Assembly (NCBI GenBank): GCA_046594225.1
Contig: JBKJPW010000026.1
Span: 1-49,878, forward strand
Origin: UBA4416 sp046594225
GTDB lineage: Bacteria; Bacteroidota; Bacteroidia; B-17B0; Aurantibacillaceae
DNA length: 49,878 nucleotides
Direction of reading: 5' to 3'
In this document: one piece after another, positions 1 to 6,239 of the stretch
Position numbering within the stretch: the stretch's first letter is position 1
Layout: every line of letters begins with the position of its first letter
Notes under the pieces: generated by a model
The model's database searches: none
What the model was told of the DNA's origin: nothing
Seen by the model: the letters and a program-made list of their open reading frames with translations, nothing else
Translations under genes and position numbers: made by a program

Positions 1-1452
1 TTTTTGTGTTATTTTAAAGCGATTAAATACAAATCCTAAAAACACAATAACTAATACTAAACCACCATATAAAGCATAACGCTGCGTTTTTTCTTGCTTT
101 AAACTAGCGGACTGTGCTTGTAATTGAGCATTTTTCACTTTTTGTTCTTCGGCATGCTTTACGCTATCGGCTGCTGCTTGTTTTTCGTACTCGTATTTTA
201 ATTGTTGCTTTATGCTAGCTTTTTTACTGTTATCGTTGTCAATACTATCACGCATTTGAATTTCCAACTGGTACATTTCAAAAGCTTCTTTAAATTTATT
301 TTGTTTTTTATAAATTCTTTTCAAAAGATAAGCAGCATTATTAATATTATAGGGATATCCAAGTTCTTTAGAGATCTGTAGATTCCTTTTTGCATAAACT
401 AAAGCAATATCAAATTTACTTTGATTGACATATAAATTAATAATGTAAGATAACGAATATGAAATATTTTCTTTATTATTAATTTCTTCATAAATTATTA
501 AAGCCTCTAAATTAGATTGTAAAGCCTTTGATAAATCACCTTGTTTTTCATAAATAAATCCCCTATTAATTATGCAAGCAGCAACCCCATTCATATCATG
601 AATTTCTTTATTAATTTTTAGTGATTTTTCGCAATATTCTAAAGCTTTAGGATAGTCTTTTTTTACAATGTAAGTCGTACTAAGGTTATGAAATACATTA
701 GAGATGCCTACTTGGTTATTTAAGTTTTCGCTAATTTTTAATGACTTCATATAGTACAACAATGCTTTATCTAAATTCCCTTCGCTACTATAAAAATTAC
801 CCAAACTCAATAATGATTTTGCTAAACCCTCTTTATCATTAATTTCTTCTCTGATTTTTAAGGATTGATGATACAAATCAACCGCCTTTTCAATATTGCC
901 TATCTTATTGTAAATCGTACCCAAATTATCTAGGGTACTAGCCACGGAAGTCTTATCCTTTAACTCTTTTTGAAAAATTAAGGCTTGCAATAAATAATCA
1001 ATAGCCTTAGAACTATTCTCTTCCATATCATACAACAAGCCAATATTATAAAGTGCATTAGCCATACCCTCTTTTTCATTAATTTCTTTGCAATATTGAA
1101 GAGATTTAAAAAAGTACATTAATGCATCTTTGTTTTTCCCGGAAATCTGACACAAAACTGCTTTATTATTTAATCCTGTTGCTAATTGCTTTATATAAAA
1201 CGATTGTGTTGCCCCAATATCATTAAGTTTAATATTTTTCTCTGCAAGTTTTATTAATTGCTCATTAAACAATGGCCATTCATCATCCGAAGCTGTTTCT
1301 GCTAATTCGCTTAGAATTGAACATTTAATTTTATCATGTTTCGCATTTTTAAGGGCTAATTTTAAAGAATCAACGTAAGGATCTTGAGCATAGATTGTTA
1401 AATGAAATAAATTCAGTAATAAAAAAAGTAATATCAAGGTATATAGTTTCAC
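1..1452 (-). CDS. TPR-repeat membrane sensor protein, C-terminus cut by window edge
   Basis: The frame stays open from a GTG at 1452 (or a TTG at 1458) to base 1, giving 484 residues without a stop. A signal peptide rich in Leu and Phe (about residues 1-20, ending IYAQ) is followed by about eight tetratricopeptide repeats with the usual Ala/Leu/Tyr spacing (GNLDKALLYYMKSLKI is a clear unit). A charged coiled coil and a transmembrane segment (about 460-478, YALYGGLVLVIVFLGF) follow, close in sequence to the same part of the 6240-8459 protein. That protein continues into a SpoIIE phosphatase domain, so I infer the same domain lies off the left edge; it is not visible here. The start is uncertain because neither candidate is ATG. 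A TAtcTTTG element at 1492-1499 fits a promoter. It is probably a sensor with a periplasmic TPR array and a cytoplasmic output. Confidence 0.8.
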   Translation of the reverse strand, partial: MKLYTLILLFLLLNLFHLTIYAQDPYVDSLKLALKNAKHDKIKCSILSELAETASDDEWPLFNEQLIKLAEKNIKLNDIGATQSFYIKQLATGLNNKAVLCQISGKNKDALMYFFKSLQYCKEINEKEGMANALYNIGLLYDMEENSSKAIDYLLQALIFQKELKDKTSVASTLDNLGTIYNKIGNIEKAVDLYHQSLKIREEINDKEGLAKSLLSLGNFYSSEGNLDKALLYYMKSLKISENLNNQVGISNVFHNLSTTYIVKKDYPKALEYCEKSLKINKEIHDMNGVAACIINRGFIYEKQGDLSKALQSNLEALIIYEEINNKENISYSLSYIINLYVNQSKFDIALVYAKRNLQISKELGYPYNINNAAYLLKRIYKKQNKFKEAFEMYQLEIQMRDSIDNDNSKKASIKQQLKYEYEKQAAADSVKHAEEQKVKNAQLQAQSASLKQEKTQRYALYGGLVLVIVFLGFVFNRFKITQK

Positions 1453-1491
1453 TTTCAAAAACAGTTTTATTTCCAAGTAAAACCGTATAAG

Positions 1492-1499
1492 CAAAGATA
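1492..1499 (-). promoter_or_regulatory. Putative Bacteroidota -7 promoter element
   Basis: Read on the minus strand this is TATCTTTG, matching the TAnnTTTG consensus of the Bacteroidota primary sigma factor. It lies about 40 bases upstream of the TPR gene start. I see no good -33 TTTG at 18-21 bases, so the call rests on the -7 box alone. Confidence 0.4.
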
Positions 1500-1594
1500 A
1501 AATTTTACAGTAATTAATCCATTTTATACTCAAAAATTGTTAATTACCTTTCTACTTTAAGTTGGTTTTCTATTTTTGTATAAAACATTTTAAA

Positions 1595-1978
1595 ATGAAA
1601 ACATTTATTTTACTAATAAGTCTGCCTTTTATGATAATAACTCATGAAACTATTAAGAGCGTAACGCCTTTTACTATTGCAAAAAAGGATGCTAAGAAAC
1701 TGGCAGAATATTACCGTCAGCGTGTATTAAAAGGAGAAAGTATGGCTTCGATTGCTACACTTTATAGCGAAGATCCAGGCTCTGCTCCAAATGGAGGACA
1801 ATATAAAGATGTGGTAAAAGGAATGATGGTGCCTGAGTTTGAAAAGGTAGCTTTTGCTTTAAAAGCAGGAGAGATTTCAGAAGTTTTTGAAACCCAATAC
1901 GGCTTTCATTTTATTCAATTAATTTCTCGTAAAGATGATGTGCTTGATTTGAGACATTTATTGATTTTAAAAAATTAA
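1595..1978 (+). CDS. Small exported parvulin-type peptidyl-prolyl isomerase
   Basis: The 128-residue product is a single parvulin (PpiC/rotamase) unit after an apparent signal sequence (MKTFILLISLPFMIITHE). Family landmarks are ESMASIATLYSEDPGSA, NGGQ, MMVPEFEKVAFAL, GEISEVF and YGFHFIQL. It probably assists folding of periplasmic or outer-membrane proteins. I chose ATG 1595 over the longer TTG frame at 1562 because the hydrophobic leader then starts directly with MK. The first strand motif of a parvulin domain (xRHILI) is missing at the N-terminus, but a very similar string (LRHLLIL) occurs at the extreme C-terminus. The gene may therefore be a fragment of a tandem-parvulin SurA-like protein, or be permuted. 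Its stop overlaps the stop of the convergent phosphatase gene within one TTAA. Confidence 0.8.
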   Translation: MKTFILLISLPFMIITHETIKSVTPFTIAKKDAKKLAEYYRQRVLKGESMASIATLYSEDPGSAPNGGQYKDVVKGMMVPEFEKVAFALKAGEISEVFETQYGFHFIQLISRKDDVLDLRHLLILKN

Positions 1979-4146
1979 AGCCTTAAACCTATTACACACA
2001 CATCATCCACTTGTTCCAAATCCCCTTTCCAGTTTTCAAATTCTTCATCTAACATATTCTTTTGCAGAAACAATTTCTGTGAATGAATACTTATTAGCTT
2101 ATTTTTAAATGAGCTATACTTATATTTTTTTCCTTTATCTCCACCAAACTGATCCGCAAATCCATCCGTAAAAACAGAAATATAATCACCCTTTTTCAGT
2201 TGAATTTTATGATTGGTAAAAGGCTTCATATCATATGAATAGCCTACGGGCTGTTTATCCCCTTTAATTTCTTTTAATTCATTATTTGAAATTATATACA
2301 AAGGATTATTTGCTCCCGTCCAATCCAACTCTAGTGTTTTTAAATTTAATCGCATTAAAGAGATATCCATTCCATCTTTCGTTTCTCCACTTGCCCCTGT
2401 TTGGCTTAATTCTTTAATTACTCGCTCTCTTAATAACTCAATTAATTCTGATGGTAATAAAGATTTCTCAACAGCGGATATTTCGTTTAAAAACGAAATG
2501 CCTAACATGGTTAAAAAAGCTCCTGGAACACCATGTCCTGTGCAATCCGCTGCTGCCAAATACAAATAATTGTTTTTTTCAAAAGCCCAATAAAAATCGC
2601 CTGATACAATGTCTTTAGGTTTAAATAAAATAAAGTGCTCTGGTAAATGCTTACTTTCATGCTCCTCACTTTTTAATATTGCATTTTGAATACGCTTAGC
2701 ATACCTAATACTATCTAAAATTTCTTTTTGTTTTTCATCCACTAAATGTTTTTGACGTTCTATAATCAATTTTTGTTTGCTAGTAATATCTAAACGGCGT
2801 TTTAATAAAAAAGCAAAAATAGATATAACAATTAATATTAGAACAATCGCACCAATCACAATCATTTGCCTTTTCTTTTCTTGATCTGCAATTGCCACAT
2901 CTCTTTGATGTCTCGCTTCTTGAATAGCCTTTTGCTTTTCATGATCATACTCTAACTGACTTTTCACCAAAGCACTTTTATTTTCAATATTTAATAATGA
3001 ATCCTTAAGTGCCGTTAGTTTTTCATGCATCTCTAATGCCTTGGTATTATTACCTTTTTCTTTATATATACGATACAATAAATCATACACATTTTTAGAA
3101 TTTTCAACCGAGGAAAGCGCTTCTGCAATTGGCAAACCTTTTAATGCATAATATTCGGCATTATTTAAATCATCTTCATTCAGTAAAATATTGGTCATAT
3201 CAATATAACAATTCAATATGCCTTCATAATATTCAATTTTTTTACAAATCTCAATAGCTTGGGAGCAATATACTTTAGCTGAATCATATTTACCTAAATG
3301 TAAATAATTATTACAGATGCCTCTTAAAGATTGTGCTTCGCCCTTTAAATAATTTGCAGCGTAAGCAATTTTTAAAGATTTACGATTCATTTCTAAGGCC
3401 TCTTTTCTATTACCTTCTGCTTGTTGGATACTTGCAATATTAATAAGTGACAAATGCATCCCTTCCACATCATTAATTCTTGTTCTAATATCTAAAGCCT
3501 TATAATTATATTTTAAAGCAGCGTCTATTTGTTTCTCAAGAAAATAGATATAGGCAATATTATTATATGCAAACCCTAAACCAGCTGAATCTTTTTGGAG
3601 TTCTTTTATTTTCAAACTCTTAAAATGAGTTTCTAAAGCAAGTGGTAAATTTCCTTGTTCTTGATAAATGTATCCTATATTGTTTAAGCCTTGCGAAATG
3701 CCATAGGTATAATTAATCTGTTCGGATAATTCTAAACCTATTTTAAATTGTTTTAATGCACCGCTTAAATCTCCTTTAGTTAAGGACATTACTCCAAAAT
3801 TATTAATACAATTACTTTTATATTGCTTATAAAATTGATTGGATGGAGTTTTCGCTAAATTTTTATCACATAAAGCATAGCAATATTGATTGTACTTTGG
3901 CCAAACTAAGTCGTTTAAACAATTTTCGATGTAGACATTTAAAATTTTAATACGGGTAGTATCATGCTTTGCGTCACGAAATTGTTTTAATGATAATTTT
4001 AATGTGGCTAACTCTGTACTATCAAGTTGTTGTTTAGATAAAGAATCTACCAAAAAATAGTTTTTATCTAAAAACTGAGTATAACCCTGATAACAAAACC
4101 CGGATAAAAATATGATGAAGAATAAATAACTTTTACTTGTTTTCAC
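1975..4146 (-). CDS. TPR-transmembrane-SpoIIE (PP2C-type) sensor phosphatase
   Basis: 723 residues. A signal peptide (1-24) leads into a TPR array (about 100-390), a coiled coil, one membrane span (about 428-447, IVIGAIVLILIVISIFAFLL), a linker with RYAKRIQNAIL, and a C-terminal SpoIIE/PP2C domain (about 505-723). The metal-binding motifs SGDFYW, DCTGHGVPGAF, DGMD, TDGFADQFGG and VDDVCVIG are all present, so it should be an active Mn/Mg-dependent Ser/Thr phosphatase. By family, such proteins dephosphorylate STAS or SiaC-like switch proteins; the partner is not known here. The TPR region is on the outer side of the membrane if the signal peptide is real. The gene has its own -7 box (4178-4185) and is separated from the csp gene upstream by a terminator. 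It is one of several related sensors in this window. Confidence 0.9.
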   Translation of the reverse strand: MKTSKSYLFFIIFLSGFCYQGYTQFLDKNYFLVDSLSKQQLDSTELATLKLSLKQFRDAKHDTTRIKILNVYIENCLNDLVWPKYNQYCYALCDKNLAKTPSNQFYKQYKSNCINNFGVMSLTKGDLSGALKQFKIGLELSEQINYTYGISQGLNNIGYIYQEQGNLPLALETHFKSLKIKELQKDSAGLGFAYNNIAYIYFLEKQIDAALKYNYKALDIRTRINDVEGMHLSLINIASIQQAEGNRKEALEMNRKSLKIAYAANYLKGEAQSLRGICNNYLHLGKYDSAKVYCSQAIEICKKIEYYEGILNCYIDMTNILLNEDDLNNAEYYALKGLPIAEALSSVENSKNVYDLLYRIYKEKGNNTKALEMHEKLTALKDSLLNIENKSALVKSQLEYDHEKQKAIQEARHQRDVAIADQEKKRQMIVIGAIVLILIVISIFAFLLKRRLDITSKQKLIIERQKHLVDEKQKEILDSIRYAKRIQNAILKSEEHESKHLPEHFILFKPKDIVSGDFYWAFEKNNYLYLAAADCTGHGVPGAFLTMLGISFLNEISAVEKSLLPSELIELLRERVIKELSQTGASGETKDGMDISLMRLNLKTLELDWTGANNPLYIISNNELKEIKGDKQPVGYSYDMKPFTNHKIQLKKGDYISVFTDGFADQFGGDKGKKYKYSSFKNKLISIHSQKLFLQKNMLDEEFENWKGDLEQVDDVCVIGLRL

Positions 4147-4177
4147 ATAGTAAATATAAAATTTTACTAGGATTTAT

Positions 4178-4185
4178 CAAATCTA
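4178..4185 (-). promoter_or_regulatory. Putative -7 promoter element for the TPR-SpoIIE gene
   Basis: Minus-strand TAGATTTG matches TAnnTTTG, 31 bases upstream of the ATG at 4146. This would give a leader of roughly 25 nt. No clear -33 box is visible. Confidence 0.45.
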
Positions 4186-4330
4186 CCTTAAGCACAATAA
4201 TAAACTAGATCTGTTCATCTCCATAAGTTGTAATGAGGTTTCGCTTGTTTAGGCACATCAAAAGAAGGCAATGCTGCATGGTAAATAAATTATGACTAAG
4301 ACACATATTCATTACTGAAGATTATATCAT
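4186..4330. other. Intergenic stretch with no recognised feature
   Basis: This lies between the -7 element of the phosphatase gene and the cold-shock terminator. I found no reading frame, hairpin or repeat that I can support. It may contain the -33 region and operator of the phosphatase gene. Confidence 0.4.
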
Positions 4331-4363
4331 AAAAAAACCCTTCTACCAAAAGTAGAAGGGTTT
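4331..4363 (-). terminator. Rho-independent terminator of the cold-shock gene
   Basis: A 12-bp stem (AAACCCTTCTAC / GTAGAAGGGTTT) with a 5-base loop is followed on the minus strand by a T-run (A4331-4337 on plus). It sits just downstream of the cold-shock gene. The right arm is also flanked by T's on plus, so it could work in both directions. Confidence 0.9.
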
Positions 4364-4386
4364 TTGTTTTTTAACTAAAGGTATAT

Positions 4387-4575
4387 TTAAACTCTTGTTA
4401 CATTTACTGCATTAAGTCCTTTTTTACCATCTTGTACATCGTATGTTACTTCGTCGTTTTCTTGAATCTCATGTACTAATCCTGATGCGTGAACAAATAC
4501 TTCTTGTCCGTTTTCACCTTTAATAAATCCGAAGCCCTTAGCATCGTTAAAAAATTTTACTGTTCCTTTATTCAT
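4387..4575 (-). CDS. Cold-shock domain protein (CspA family)
   Basis: The 62-residue product is a complete cold-shock domain, a five-stranded OB fold that binds single-stranded RNA/DNA. RNP1 is KGFGFI (about 14-19) and RNP2 is VFVHAS (about 26-31); the N-terminal GTVKFFN and the C-terminal GLNAVNVTRV are typical. It is slightly shorter than the usual 64-70 residues but lacks nothing essential. By family it is an RNA chaperone that melts structure at low temperature or during rapid growth. The gene is monocistronic, with a strong consensus promoter (4857-4887), a leader of about 275 nt and its own terminator (4331-4363). The long leader suggests post-transcriptional control like that of cold-inducible csp mRNAs in other bacteria; that part is inference. 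Confidence 0.95.
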   Translation of the reverse strand: MNKGTVKFFNDAKGFGFIKGENGQEVFVHASGLVHEIQENDEVTYDVQDGKKGLNAVNVTRV

Positions 4576-4850
4576 TTGTTTGTTTTTGTTTTGTGCTTAC
4601 CATTGTGGCAAGCGGGTTTATTATTTGTTTATTGTTATTCTTTTTTGGAAAATACTTCCATTTCATTTATCAATGCTTGGTTAGCAATAAATAAGTTGTT
4701 ACTGTGAAACGGCATTCATTTTATTTAAGTTATACAATTGGTTTTATGACTAAACATGCAATAAAACCGTAAATTCATTAAGAAAATGTATGATAAATAA
4801 TGAATTGCACTGAGGGTAACAAACCAGATTGTGATACAATCTTCATAAGA
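4576..4850 (-). promoter_or_regulatory. Long 5' leader of the cold-shock mRNA
   Basis: No credible gene lies in this stretch. If transcription starts about 7 bases after the promoter at 4857-4887, the leader is about 275 nt. It holds a hairpin at its very 5' end (4826-4842: AGATTGT, 3-base loop, ACAATCT). A second stem-loop lies 20-35 nt before the start codon (around 4593-4611: GCTTGCC, loop ACAAT, GGTAAGC, with one G-U pair). The rest is AT-rich. The size and placement resemble thermosensing leaders of csp mRNAs; function is inferred. Confidence 0.5.
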
Positions 4851-4856
4851 AGTGTA

Positions 4857-4887
4857 CAAATATAATCAATATAATTGAATAACCAAA
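4857..4887 (-). promoter_or_regulatory. Consensus Bacteroidota promoter for the cold-shock gene
   Basis: On the minus strand it reads TTTG, 19 bases, TATATTTG, an exact match in sequence and spacing to the Bacteroidota -33/-7 consensus. It starts 10 bases past the stop of the gene at 4897-6210, so the cold-shock gene is transcribed independently of that gene. Confidence 0.75.
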
Positions 4888-4896
4888 TAATATAAT

Positions 4897-6210
4897 TTAT
4901 CCGTTATTTTTATTGAGTTTATTCAACTGATTATCAATGTATTTTTCGGGGGTAATTAAAGCACGCTGTATACGTTGAGCGTAATGAATACTATCAGTTA
5001 TCTCTTTATGCTTTTCTTCAACTACTATTTTTTGTTGAGATATGATTCGATTAGCATGACGTTGTTTTTTTAGTCCAGAGAAAATAAAAAATGCTAAACA
5101 ACTCACAATTAATAAACCACCTACAATAAAATAACTAATGAGTTGCTGTTGTTTAATGGTTTTATTTGAAAGATTATTTTGAGTTTGAAGAAATTTATTT
5201 TCTGTTTCTTTTTTTTCTGTTTCAAACTGTGTTTTCATTGAACTCACCGAATTACTATTTTCCTCATTATACAATAATTTAGAAAAATCATCATGTTTAT
5301 AAAAATAAGATTGTGCCTTTTCCTTATCTCCCATCTTAATATACAGTAAGGTAAGTTCAAAATACATTTGATTTAAATTGAAGTTATCTTTATGCTTTTC
5401 AAATATAGCGATGGCTTTTATATAATTTGTCTCGGCCTCATCATATTTATTAAGTGCCATGTAAGAAGCGCCTATTAACCCATAAGCAAATGCCAAATCA
5501 ATTTCATCTAAATTGAAATCAAGGCATAAGTTCTTCGCTTTTTCAGCATAGTTAATAGCCAGTTGAAAATCGGCTTTAGAACCTGTAGTTTCTCCAATGT
5601 TATAATACGTATTTCCCACATTACTATAAAACAGCGATAAAGAAGTTTTTGAAGCGTCTTTTGGAAAATGATTTTCCAACTCCTTCATATAATAAATAGC
5701 AGAATCCATTTTAAATAAACTTGAATAACAATCGGCTATAGACATGGCACTTGAAATTAAAACCGATGATTGTTTAAGCTTTTCAGAATAACTTAAAGCT
5801 ATTTTATGGTAGTGAATAGCTTCGTCATAGCGACGAAGTTCAACTAAAGCAATACCAATGTTTTCACTAATTTGAGCAATGGAACCAGAGTCCTTAATGA
5901 CTTCAAAAATTTTTAATGCCTTAAAATTTAAATCAAAACTCTTTTTAATATCCCCTTTTTTATCATGAACTAGGGTCGCAAATCTATTATAGGTTAATCC
6001 TACTATTTTTTGGTTAGGGGTTGTTTTAGTTAACTCTATAACCTTTCCGTAATAATAAATAGCAGAATCTGGAAGCGTATTTTCAAAAGCTTCTCCTTTA
6101 TGAAATAACTTTTTTAACTTAACTGTATCTTGTTCCTGTCCATATATTAAGGACAAACCAACAAGATAAAGAATCAATAAGAAAATAGTATGTAGTTTAA
6201 AGCGAGTCAT
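4897..6210 (-). CDS. TPR-transmembrane protein lacking the SpoIIE output domain
   Basis: 437 residues: signal peptide (1-24, ending LIYG), TPR array (about 40-320), coiled coil, one membrane span (about 360-382, YFIVGGLLIVSCLAFFIFSGL) and then the same linker as the neighbouring phosphatases (EITDSIHYAQRIQRALI). It stops 20 residues later, just where a SpoIIE domain should begin. No remnant of that domain is found in any minus-strand frame between the stop and the csp promoter, so the domain is absent rather than frameshifted. The gene lies 29 bases downstream of the full-length 6240-8459 gene and is probably co-transcribed with it. It could pair with full-length sensors through the shared coiled coil and act as a regulatory subunit or decoy; this is inference. 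Confidence 0.85.
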   Translation of the reverse strand: MTRFKLHTIFLLILYLVGLSLIYGQEQDTVKLKKLFHKGEAFENTLPDSAIYYYGKVIELTKTTPNQKIVGLTYNRFATLVHDKKGDIKKSFDLNFKALKIFEVIKDSGSIAQISENIGIALVELRRYDEAIHYHKIALSYSEKLKQSSVLISSAMSIADCYSSLFKMDSAIYYMKELENHFPKDASKTSLSLFYSNVGNTYYNIGETTGSKADFQLAINYAEKAKNLCLDFNLDEIDLAFAYGLIGASYMALNKYDEAETNYIKAIAIFEKHKDNFNLNQMYFELTLLYIKMGDKEKAQSYFYKHDDFSKLLYNEENSNSVSSMKTQFETEKKETENKFLQTQNNLSNKTIKQQQLISYFIVGGLLIVSCLAFFIFSGLKKQRHANRIISQQKIVVEEKHKEITDSIHYAQRIQRALITPEKYIDNQLNKLNKNNG

Positions 6211-6239
6211 ATTTAGAGTATTAAAAATAACTAATTAAT

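Noticed and set aside
1562..1594. Longer TTG start of the parvulin gene
   Set aside because: It would put polar and aromatic residues before the signal peptide; ATG 1595 gives a clean leader.
4489..4707. 72-residue plus-strand frame opposite the cold-shock gene
   Set aside because: It overlaps the antisense strand of csp and its leader, has no family signature, and csp is unambiguous.
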